Positions 20,746-29,284 of a stretch of DNA of 64,000 nucleotides are shown here, piece after piece. The notes under the pieces were generated by a model, which was not told where the DNA came from, ran no database searches, and saw only the letters and a program-made list of their open reading frames with translations. How positions within the stretch are numbered: position 1 is the stretch's first letter; each line of letters opens with the position of its first letter. The stretch is from Allobaculum sp. Allo2 (GTDB lineage: Bacteria > Bacillota_I > Bacilli_A > Erysipelotrichales > Erysipelotrichaceae): contig NZ_CP078088.1 of the NCBI RefSeq assembly GCF_022701175.1, positions 2,356,001-2,420,000 on the forward strand. Reading direction: 5' to 3'. Position numbers and translations under genes: made by a program.

Positions 20746-21758
20746 CTAGTCTTGCGAAATGATGGTATTGATCTGATCCTGCGCGATCATCATGGAAACG
20801 ACATCGAGACCGAAGATCGACAAAATCAGCATGAGTACCGCGTTGTTGGACTGACGACGGCCGGAGCAGTCATACAGCAGGTTACCCAGCTTGTAGAAGT
20901 AGTAGATGAGGTACAGACCGCAAGTCACGATCGTCAGCAGGATAACCGACATGGCAGACGGTCCATGCGGCTGGCCTTTGGCTGCAGCAAGACGATTGGA
21001 GTCTTCTACGAGCAGATAGAGCCAGACGATACTGAAAATACCGCAGGTCAGAATGCTTCCGAGCAGATACAGTACGGGGTTGCGCGGGGTAATGTAGGCG
21101 GTGGAAGAATTGCCTGCGTTCGAGCGAAGATCCGGCTGGGAACGGCGCGGCGCAGTCGACTGCGCAGGCAGATAGGCGCGCAGTTCGGTAGCGGAAAGGT
21201 TTCTCCAGTCTTCAAAATCGCTTTTCCAGACAAGGGATTCGCCGTCAAGAATACCCTGACGGATGTAGCCGATCATAACCGTTTCCGAGAACGGTCCATA
21301 GGAGCGGCCGTTTACAGCGTAGTACCATTCCTGCGCCTGCGAGCTGTCGCCATACGTTTCAGTAGTCGAAGAATAGGAACCGGACATGCTGGTCTGGGTA
21401 CTCTGCGGCGTGCTCGTATCCGTAAAGGCGTTCGTACTGGACGCTGCAGCGGTTTCGGGCTCGGCCGGCATTTCAGCAGGCTCACTTTCCTGATAGAGCG
21501 GTGTGGATTTCAGGCGGGTCCATTCTTTCATGCCACGCGTCCACACGTACGTATCCGGACCGAGGTCGCCTGAAACGATCCGATTCAGGAAATCGTCTTT
21601 GGAAAAAGGACCTTTGGAGGCACCGTCTTCGACGTAGTACCAGGCCTCCGTGCTTTTGGTTTCCGTTTTATTTTCAGAATCCGGAAGACGCGTCCCGCAC
21701 TCATTGCAGAACCGGCTGGTATCCAGGTTTTCCGTCTGACAATTTGGACATTTTTCAT
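20746..21758 (-). CDS. Zinc-ribbon, two GYF_2 and DUF4234-type membrane protein
   Basis: About 337 residues. It starts MKKCPNCQTENLDTSRFCNECG, a four-Cys zinc ribbon, when the T5 run at 21751-21755 is read as T6; the ribosome site AAGGAGTTTTCAC fits this ATG. Two GYF_2 domains follow (AWYYVEDGASKGPFSKDDFLNRI near residue 40 and EWYYAVNGRSYGPFSETVMIGYI near 150), separated by a Ser/Thr-rich linker. The C-terminal 120 residues hold three to four membrane helices (LYLLGSILTCGIFSIVWLY, VILLTIVTCGLYLIYYF) like DUF4234. GYF-type domains bind proline-rich peptides, so it may gather partners at the membrane; no enzyme function is evident. Confidence 0.75.
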
Positions 21759-22034
21759 GTGAAAACTCCTTATTTTCAATAAGCAGAGCGATAACGGTCC
21801 GGTCTGTTTGCCGGAACATCGTTTCCATCGCTGTATACAGAACACTCCCAAGGCGGGGGCTTTGGGAATTTCACAGAAATTGTGCCACAGAAACATGAAA
21901 ATAATCTTAACGGGCTGTCTTTTTCCTGAAAATTTCCCGATCGTGAACAGGAGGATAAAAGCTTTCCCTCTTTTACCGGACCGGTTCGACCGTTTTCTTC
22001 TTTTTCGGATTCGTGCACGCTCAGCCAAACTTGA

Positions 22035-22040
22035 TAGAAT
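22035..22040 (+). promoter_or_regulatory. -10 box giving a leaderless transcript
   Basis: TAGAAT at 22035-22040; the start codon at 22047 is 7 bases further, the normal transcription start distance. No ribosome site precedes the ATG. The -35 region (TTCGTG, 19 bases away) is weak. Confidence 0.45.
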
Positions 22041-22046
22041 AAGAAC

Positions 22047-22910
22047 ATGCAAATCATTCATTCTGTCCTGATCGGACTTGAAAATACGCTTCTCAACCAG
22101 TTTGGAGACATTCCTCCAGCCACCATGTCCATTCTCGAAGATCTGCATTCCAAGGGGATCGTCCTTGGTCTGTGTTCTCAGCGCGATGCCCGCTGGGTTC
22201 TTCATTTTCTGGAGCGCAAACGAATCGACAGGATTTTTCCTACGTTCTTGCCGCCGAAGGCAGCCAGTACGTTTCCCTGCCTGAAAAAGATCATCAGCCT
22301 GCACGCGTTTAATCCAAAAGAAGCCTGCGAACTGCTGACGAGTCTGTCGACGCTGGAATCCGACCTTTCTCTGAAAATCCCCTGCGCCCGCATCATCGAC
22401 AGCGGCCGCCGCTACCTGTGCGATCATCCGGGAACGTACGCTTTTCTGTTCGCTTTGCGCGAGCACCTCTACCCGGTTCGTTCCGTCGATTTCAATACGC
22501 TCAAATCGGAATCGTCCTATCACCGTCTGCTTCTGATCAGCTCCAAGGCGCTGATCAACCGGATCCGCCGCAAGAAAGAGCTCGAAGCCTATCCGGTCTG
22601 CCGCGTCTTCCCGACCGTTCTGGAAATTTACCCGCGCGGCAGTTCGCTTTGCGAAGCCTTTGCACTGGCCCAGAAGGAATTTCATTTCTCAGCCGAACAG
22701 ACGCTCTGCTTCGGCTCGCTGAGTGTTGAAAAAGCGCTGCTGAAGGAAACGTTTGGCATCGCGATGAAAAACAGCCCGAAATCCGTCATCGATGTCTGCC
22801 GAAGAACGACCAAGTACAACGCGGGACAAAACGGAATCGCCTATATGATCAACGTCCTGCTCATGGAGAAAGCCTGTGTTTTTCGAAAGCCGAACGGAAA
22901 AGCCCGTTAA
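22047..22910 (+). CDS. Degenerate HAD-superfamily (Cof-like) protein
   Basis: 287 residues with the overall plan of Cof-type HAD phosphatases: an N-terminal core strand, a cap in the middle and a C-terminal ending GIAMKNSPKSVIDVCRRTT...NGIAYMINVLLMEKA. The catalytic residues look lost. The first motif, normally DxDGTL, reads VLIGLENTLL, so the nucleophile Asp is missing; the last motif, normally GDGxND, reads CFGSLSVEKALL. The Ser/Thr motif region (LGLCSQRDA) remains. This suggests a binding or regulatory role rather than a phosphatase. The stop lies 35 bases inside the PP2C gene, so the two are translationally coupled. The fold call is fairly sure, the loss of activity an inference. Confidence 0.65.
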   Translation: MQIIHSVLIGLENTLLNQFGDIPPATMSILEDLHSKGIVLGLCSQRDARWVLHFLERKRIDRIFPTFLPPKAASTFPCLKKIISLHAFNPKEACELLTSLSTLESDLSLKIPCARIIDSGRRYLCDHPGTYAFLFALREHLYPVRSVDFNTLKSESSYHRLLLISSKALINRIRRKKELEAYPVCRVFPTVLEIYPRGSSLCEAFALAQKEFHFSAEQTLCFGSLSVEKALLKETFGIAMKNSPKSVIDVCRRTTKYNAGQNGIAYMINVLLMEKACVFRKPNGKAR

Positions 22911-23856
22911 CGAAGACGCGCTGGGCATCTCTTCGTCAGTCTGGCTGATTGCGGACGGAGCGAGCGCGCTCAAGGGCGGCAATCGCATGCAGACGGGATC
23001 GGACGCGGCGTGGCTGGCGCGGTCCATTGCCCGATCCGCGAAACGCTTTGAAAATCTGGACGCGTCCATCGAATCGATTCTCAAAATCATTCTAAATGAG
23101 CTTTCCGCAGCGTTTGGAGAGTGCCCCGAAGACGAAATGCCTTCCTGTACCGTAAGCATCGTGCGCGCCAGTAAGCGTACCCAGGCCTTTGAATATTTCA
23201 TTCTGGGCGACAGTCCGCTGCTGTTTGCCTTAAAGGATCGTCCGCTTCGTCTGGTCGACGAGCGTGTCGGTTTCTTTGACAATAAGGTTCTGGAAGCGAT
23301 GGCCCGAATCCGTCAAAACGACGATCTTTCCTTAAAAGCGCTTCGGGCGCTTCCCGAAATTCAGTCCATGCTCATCGCCAACCGCGCCCGCAAAAACAAT
23401 CCAGAAGGCGGCTATCCGATTGTCGATCTGAACGCCAGCTGGTTTGCCCCGCTGACGGGTTCCATTCCCTTTGACGAAGTAAACGGATTTGCGCTGTACA
23501 GCGACGGCTTCGATCAGCTGCAGGGTTTTCTTCACGAAAGCGATGACGATTTTGTTATAAGGCTGCAAAACGATCCCGCAGGCGCCATGGATCTTCTCTG
23601 GTCGCTGCAGGAAGAAGATCCCGATGCCAGAGCGCTTCTGCGCCTGAAAAAGCGGGACGATACGTCTCTTATGGCGGTCGATGCAAAAGAGGCTCTCAAA
23701 ACCTGCAGTCCGATCTCGCAAAATGAAACGATAATACTGAAGAGGGTGCCTTTTACGGCCCCTTTTTCATACACTTTTTCGTCGCTGCTTTTTAACATCG
23801 ATTTTGCCGGCGGCTTTTGTAAGTGTCAAACAATCGACGGGTATACGCGAGACTGA
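22876..23856 (+). CDS. PP2C-family serine/threonine phosphatase (C-terminus runs into IS66)
   Basis: About 326 residues in the present frame. PP2C motifs are in order: VNEDALG, WLIADGASALKGG (metal-binding Asp), EYFILGDSPLLFAL, FALYSDGFDQL and RDDTSLMAVD. Such enzymes use two Mn/Mg ions to remove phosphate from Ser/Thr. The likely start is the GTG at 22876, inside the upstream HAD gene. The frame passes a terminator-like hairpin (23739-23771), enters the IS66 end and stops at 23854-23856, so the last 12 or so residues are IS sequence and the original end is probably near 23740. No kinase gene is next to it. Confidence 0.75.
   Translation: MFFESRTEKPVNEDALGISSSVWLIADGASALKGGNRMQTGSDAAWLARSIARSAKRFENLDASIESILKIILNELSAAFGECPEDEMPSCTVSIVRASKRTQAFEYFILGDSPLLFALKDRPLRLVDERVGFFDNKVLEAMARIRQNDDLSLKALRALPEIQSMLIANRARKNNPEGGYPIVDLNASWFAPLTGSIPFDEVNGFALYSDGFDQLQGFLHESDDDFVIRLQNDPAGAMDLLWSLQEEDPDARALLRLKKRDDTSLMAVDAKEALKTCSPISQNETIILKRVPFTAPFSYTFSSLLFNIDFAGGFCKCQTIDGYTRD
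23739..23771 (+). terminator. Terminator-like hairpin behind the PP2C gene
   Basis: GGTGCC-TTTTAC-GGCCCC (one mismatch) followed by TTTTT. The coding frame runs through it, which suggests the native stop lay before it. Confidence 0.5.
23811..23818. repeat. 8-bp target duplication, IS66 copy 2 (left)
   Basis: CGGCTTTT, repeated at 26303-26310. Confidence 0.93.
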
Positions 23857-23908
23857 ATATTAGATACGCTAAACGGGATCCCTTTCGAGATCCCGCTTGG
23901 CGTATTTT

Positions 23909-25747
23909 TTATTCTTCATCGTTTTCTTCATACTTCGGATCCGGTCCACGGTATCCAATTCGAAGATATTCAGGTAAATCCTTTGAATACGGCAGAAGTG
24001 ACTTCAATACATCTACCGCGATTTCATCGTCTTTGAACCATTTGAGTTCATCCAGAACGTACTCCATGTAGCGCTCTGGATTTAAGTCGTTCATTTCAGC
24101 CGATCGAAACAAAGTCATAAACGCTGCGACGACTTCCGCACCTTTGATACTCTTCGTAGTCTGGAAGTTTTTGCGATTGATCACGAATGGCTTTACGGCT
24201 CTTTCTGCCACATTATTGTCGATCGGATAATCACCGTCTTCCAGGTACCTTCCCAACGAGTTCGCTCGATCCATGAAGTACTTGGCTGCTCTGTAGGCGG
24301 TGCTTCTTTCCTCGAATCCACTCTGAATCTCCATCATGACTCTTGTGAGTCTTTCAAAGCAGGGCTTTGAAAGTTCCTGCCGAACTTCGGTTCTCGCCTC
24401 GTGCGAGTAAGAAGCAACGTGGGATTCGATGTGGTAGAGCTTCCCGAACAGAGACAGGGCTGTGAGCAGAATCTGGAGACCCGGACTGGGTTCGGGTCTC
24501 TCTGTTTCGTCCAGCTGGGCTGCCGCTTCTGCGGCCTCTTCGTCGTTCTCCAGTGTGGTCTTTTCCCACTTCAGGACGTCTGCCTGATACTGCGCGAAGT
24601 CTGACCGGACTTTGATGGCTTCGAAGATCTTTCTTCTCGCATGGGCCATACAGTTGAGCTTTCTGCAGGGGCCATAGTAGTTGGCATATGCATAAAGCCC
24701 GTCTGTCATAAGGGCATGACGAAAAGAACCGCCAAGGAGGGCGATTACGAACTCCTGTTTCTTGTAAGGGAAAAACTTATAGACAGCCATCTGGTTCTCT
24801 TCATAGATTCCGCTGACGGCGACAACCATAGAAGACTGTTTTCGATCTTTAACCTCCGTGCACTTTAAAACCGTCTCATCCATATGGACGACGTTACAGT
24901 TTGGGAGATCCTCAATCATTTGTTTTACGAGGGGCTTCAGATAAAGATCGTAAGTTTTTTCCAGGATGTTGCCCATGGTCTGACGGCTGATCGGCAGTCC
25001 CGTGAGACTCAGGTGCTTTTCCTGACGATAGGCCGGGGTTCCCATTACGAACTTATCGTAGGCAATTCCCGCGACCATAGAGGAAGTTGCGACACTCTTG
25101 TCGATCAGTGCAGGCTCGTCAGGTTCGGCGGTGCGGATGATGGCTTTCCCGTTTTCATCCGTACACTTGTTTGGGCACGCGACTGTCTCACGCAGCACTT
25201 CTTCCAGCCTATAGCGAGCGGGAATCCGATGAATCCTATAGTGACGTTTCATTCCAACAGTTTTCATCTCACAGCCGCAAACTGGGCAAATGCGCTTTTC
25301 CCTTCTACACTGAAGGTAGTGGTTTCTTTGACCGCTTCCTGCTTTCTGCACTTGGTGGAAGGTTTTTCTTGCTTCCTTCAACAGAACTGAGCTTTAAATC
25401 TTCAGCTTCTTTACGATAGCGGTCTCCCTCTTCCTGATATTTCGCAGCCCGGTTAAAACAAACATCGGCTTTCAGATCAAGCTGAGCCAGCTGTTTATTC
25501 AGAATATTGATATCTGGGCCGCCGTCCTCGTTTTCAGAGTAATCCAGTTTCAAGGGAACCATCTTTTCCGTAGAAGGACCAAAGCGGCCGCTTTTCACGG
25601 CTTTATTGATTTCTTTAGCGAAATAGAGATCCAGGTACATATCCTCAATAAATTTGTCTTTCTTTCTTCCGTCATGGTGCTGATCTGATGATGAAGATCT
25701 TCGAGGAGCTCGTTGCGGATTGTCTGGTAAGGGTTCGGCACATTCAT
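23909..25747 (-). CDS. tnpC: IS66 transposase TnpC, copy 2 (frame breaks)
   Basis: Same protein as in copy 1; all catalytic and zinc-binding segments from RICPVCG to the C-terminus are intact. The start corresponding to copy 1 is ATG at 25745-25747. Three places break the frame: near 25670 (GAAGAAAGAAAGAC against GAAGAAGAGAAAGAC in copy 1), the A5 run at 25363-25367 shared with copy 1, and a G-run near 25308 that has three G against four in copy 1. Whether this copy can make transposase depends on which of these are real. Confidence 0.85.
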
Positions 25748-25839
25748 GTATTAATTTTAACATATTTAGAGCGATAGATAAAGTAAATGGGATGATTTAT
25801 CTTGATATTCCTTCAAGAAAATCATCCTTTTAAATTGGT

Positions 25840-26226
25840 TTAAACATACTTATAAGTTCGTGGCAGAAATGCCGGCTGGGGAACAATCGACAGACCGGAA
25901 AGCAGAGAAGCCAGCTGCGAACAGTCAATTCGCATGAAGTCGGACTGGTCAGTGCTGACAGGCCACTGAAGGGAAGATCTGGAGAGTCGCTTATAAACAA
26001 GCCAGAATCCATTTCCGTCACGAAGGATACCTTTGATCTTGTTCTTCTGTCGATTAACGAAGAGAAAGAGGGATCCATCCAGCGGATCCAGAGCGAGAGG
26101 TCCTTGAACCAGGGAGACGTAACCGTCAATTCCTTTGCGAAGGTCAGCAGGCATCTGAGCCAGATAGATGTTTTTAACTTTGGAGAAATCGATACCGAGA
26201 TCGATTGCAGGGATGATTGATTCCAT
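25840..26226 (-). CDS. tnpB: IS66 accessory protein TnpB, copy 2
   Basis: 128 residues, the same sequence as the copy 1 protein (MPADLRKGIDGY, FLFVNRQKNKIKG), with the same AGGAGG-type ribosome site. Intact. If TnpC of this copy is really broken, this gene would still supply TnpB to copy 1. Confidence 0.92.
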   Translation of the reverse strand: MESIIPAIDLGIDFSKVKNIYLAQMPADLRKGIDGYVSLVQGPLALDPLDGSLFLFVNRQKNKIKGILRDGNGFWLVYKRLSRSSLQWPVSTDQSDFMRIDCSQLASLLSGLSIVPQPAFLPRTYKYV

Positions 26227-26302
26227 GAAAAAGCCTCCTTGAATAAAGGAATTATCCCAAGGAGGCGGTCGAGAAAATACCCGTCTTTTATTTGACGCTT
26301 AC

Positions 26303-26310
26303 CGGCTTTT
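26303..26310. repeat. 8-bp target duplication, IS66 copy 2 (right)
   Basis: CGGCTTTT, identical to 23811-23818. Confidence 0.93.
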
Positions 26311-26323
26311 TGGCCAAAACAAA

Positions 26324-26372
26324 AAGCAGTCCTCGCTTTGGCAGAAACCGAGACAAAGACTACTTTCTTTTG
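26324..26372 (-). terminator. Terminator of the LCP/acyltransferase operon
   Basis: AGCAGTC-CTCGCTTTG pairs with CAAAGACTACT, imperfectly; on the minus strand TTTTTG follows. It begins 25 bases past the acyltransferase stop. Confidence 0.5.
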
Positions 26373-26396
26373 AATGGATACGGATTCGTATGCGCG

Positions 26397-27050
26397 TTAC
26401 TTTTTCGAGACGATATGATCCTTGTCCTTGAAAATCGAATTGGCAGGGATCACATGACGGACACTCGAGAGCGGATAAATGTTCGTATGGCGGCCGATTA
26501 CCGTTCCCGGATTGAGAACGGAATTGCAGCCGACTTCTACATCGTCGCCCAGCATGGCGCCAAATTTTTCAGACCGGTTTCGATTTTTTCCTTGCCGTCG
26601 CTGACGACAACCAGCGACTTGTCGCTTTTACATTGGACGTAATCGAGCCTGCGCCCATATGCGAGCGATAGCCGAGAATGGAATCGCCGACGTAGTTGTA
26701 ATGCGGAACCTGAACGTGATCAAAAAGGATCACGTTTTTAATTCGGTGGAGTTGCCGACCACGCAGTGCGCACCGACGAGCGCGTTGCCGCGAATGAAGG
26801 CTCCTGGACGCACTTCGGTATCCGGACCGATAATGCAGGGTGCTTTTAAAACCGCGGTCGGTGCGATCTCTGCACTTTTATGAACGAAAATACCTGGTTC
26901 CTTTTCTTCATACTCCGCCGGCAGATCGTGACACAGCGTCAGAATCAGTTCATTGATTTTTCCTAAAGCCTGCCAGGGGTATTCAAACTGATCCAGCCAG
27001 TTTTTGGCCAGGGAATGTTCATGGGTATACAGATCTTTGGTTTTATACAT
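26397..27050 (-). CDS. Left-handed beta-helix (LpxA/GlmU-type) acyltransferase-like protein
   Basis: About 218 residues. An N-terminal helical part (MYKTKDLYTHEHSLAKNWLDQFEYPWQAL) precedes hexapeptide repeats (GIFVHKSAEIAPTAVLKAPCIIGPDTEVRPGAFIRGNALVGAHCVVG). In Bacillota this family is often named UDP-N-acetylglucosamine pyrophosphorylase, but only the acyltransferase-like helix is present and the reaction is unknown. Three run losses must be restored (26735-26739, 26626-26629, 26565-26569); they give ELKNVILFDHVQVPHYNYVG, SNVKSDKSLVVV and LKKFGAMLGDDVEVGCNSVL. It ends SKK at 26397. The gene follows the LCP-like gene by 30 bases and is probably in the same operon. Confidence 0.75.
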
Positions 27051-27080
27051 AAAGCGCCTCACACTTCTTTTTAATGCTGA

Positions 27081-29112
27081 TTACTGTCCGGCCGGTACCA
27101 GTTCCGGCTGAACTTCATTTCCCGCATCCTGTACGATGCCGTTTTCTGCCGCTTCGGGCTACGTTTCCGGCTGGGCTGCTGGATCCGATTCTGCATTGGG
27201 TTCGGAAGCCGGTGCCGGTTCATCGCTTCGTTCGATGCGGGACGTCTGCGGTTCGTGGCCGCTGAGAATGGACTGAATCGCCGTCTTCGCCTGATCCAGC
27301 GATTCCGGATCGGGAATTAACATGTACGCCGAATCGCGAAGAACGGCGGAATACTGGGTCTGGTATTCCCCGGAAACGGTCGAATACCAGCACGTGAACG
27401 GTTCCGGTTCAAGAACGTACTGCCATATGAGCGTGCAGAGCTGTTCGTAGTTGAACGATGTGATCATCGATCCGTCGAGAATACGAAGCAGGGACGGAAT
27501 GTTCGTAAACGAAATCTGCTTTCTGGCCTGGGCAAGATCGCAGAACATGACAAACTGGTTCAGTTCCTGGTCGAAATCGTTTCCGGAGTAGTTGGACAGG
27601 GAGCCGAGAATCTGACGGATTTTCGGTCCGGATACGCCTTTATCCGGATTGACCGTAATCGCTGAAGCGATTTCGTATTCCCGTCCGCCCGACTGATACA
27701 GGCCGTCCATTTCATCAAACAGCGAAACGACCGCGGCCAGATCGACCTGAACGGTAAAATCAATCGACGTGCCGAATTCTTCTTCGAGCGCCTGCCGCTG
27801 CGCTTCGAGCGTGTAATTGGAAAGCAGACCGGCACGGTCGGCAGCGCCATCGGCCGGACAGCCCAGCGTGCCGTCGCATTTGGCCGGCAGAGCCAGCGCG
27901 CGCGGAATAACGGTGACGAGCACCTGATGCGCCGTCGGGTTGACGGTCAGCAGCATCGTCATTGTCGACGTGTACATCTGGGTATTCAGCCGCGTATCCG
28001 AAGCGGAAACCAGAACGGTATACGGCTGCGTGTTGAGATCGAGCGGCTGGTTTTCTTCGACCAGACCGGTCGACCAGCTGACGTTCAGCGCGCTTGTCAG
28101 ATCGCCGTTGGACGTCTGTCCATTGGAAAATTCATGAATCAGCTTAATTTCCGTCGGCGTCAGAATGGCGGCACGTACTTTCTGGCCGCGAACGGCTTTG
28201 TTGAGCTGCTGGAGCGTGCTGTACGATTCGGTACGCACCGTCACGCCTTCTTCTTTCAGACGGTCCAGAACTTTTTCATTCGTTTCGTTGCCGCGACTGT
28301 CAAGAACGCCGACAATCTGGCCTTCCAGAGCGTCAATCGTCTGGAGCGGTACCGCGTTCGGTACGTATAATCCGGCGCTCAGCGTGTATTCCTGACCATA
28401 GTCGCTCAGCTGATCGATTTCTCTGGAAATCGAATGCACATAGCGCTGACCAAAAAGCACGTTACGACAATGGCCACGCAAAGAAAGACGGCTGGAATGG
28501 ACCACAGACGGTTTCGGGTTTCGAAAACCAGAACCCCGCAACGGTCATAGCCGCCGCGGCCAGTCCGACAATCCAGGCGGCGGCCGAAAGACGCAGCAGA
28601 CCGAGTTCCAGCATCGAATAGAGCAGCCAGAACACGGCAAGCAGGCAGATCAGCAGACACCAGAACCCCGGCTTTCGTACCAGTCTGGCAAAGCGGGAAG
28701 GCCCTTTGGCGCTTTTGGCGTTTTTGCTTCTTTGGATACTTCGCTCTCTTTTTCCTCTTGCGCACTCGAATCGGAATTTGAATCCGCACTGGCGGCGGGT
28801 TCCGAACCGAACGGTGCAGTTTCTGTCTTCGGGCTTTCGCCGGCCTCTTCCTGGCGTTCGGCTTCTTCCATCAGACGTGTCAGCGGCTTTTCCCGTTCCA
28901 GACGATCAATCGCACCATCACTATGCGCCTCGGTTTCATTTTTATTTGTACTGGCATTCGCCGTTTTCGGTTTTACGATTTTTGGCGTGTTGGAGGCGCT
29001 GATTTTTGCTCGCCGTAAAGGCGGACTTCCAGCGGCCCGATCCCCTGTTGCGGCCGCCGAAGTCTCCGGCTGGCTGTTTTCAGGCGCCGCGGGCTTCTTT
29101 TCTGTATCCATT
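27081..29112 (-). CDS. LCP (LytR-CpsA-Psr) family protein, apparently without catalytic residues
   Basis: About 677 residues: a long charged cytoplasmic N-terminus, three membrane segments (around GFWCLLICLLAVFWLLYSML, AAWIVGLAAAAMTVAGFWF and IPAVFLCVAIVVTC), an accessory domain (LSAGLYVPNAVPLQTI...), then the LCP core (MTMLLTVNPTAHQVLVTVIPR). The catalytic PRDTYV is PRALALP here, and the usual ARxR...DxxR segment is replaced by SGPKIRQILGSLSN, so it likely cannot transfer polymers. Run losses at 28452-28456, 28524-28527 and 28705-28707 break the frame. A TAG at 27159-27161 is followed in the same frame by 25 more codons to a TAA (27081-27083). Start uncertain: ATG at 29112 is preceded by GGGGACTGAAAAGGAA. 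Confidence 0.7.
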
Positions 29113-29284
29113 TCCTTTTCAGTCCCCTTTTCCATACAGCCGCTGGCTGTATTTTCACGAAAGCCGATATGGCTTTCTATCCCCATACGCATCCAGAAGA
29201 TGCGGTTTTATTTTTCTTTTTGAGTATACGTCCTGCACCCTCCGGGAGATCTTTCATCTGCCTTTTCGAAGAGAAAGCGCAGGC

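Larger units (their letters stand above)
23819..26302 (-). mobile_element. IS66-family insertion sequence, copy 2 (inverted)
   Basis: 2484 bases, the same element as copy 1 in the opposite orientation, with the same inverted repeats and an exact 8-base target duplication of its own. I saw a few single-base differences from copy 1 (e.g. CCCAGTCC for CCAAGTCC in tnpC) and two one-base deletions that account for the length difference. Its own duplication shows an independent insertion, not half of a composite transposon. Confidence 0.95.

Noticed and set aside
9278-23818. A composite transposon made of two IS66 copies
   Set aside because: Each copy has its own different 8-base target duplication, so they inserted separately.
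5366-27161. A changed genetic code reading TAA or TAG as an amino acid
   Set aside because: Many intact genes end with TAA, TAG and TGA next to terminators; only two in-frame stops were seen.
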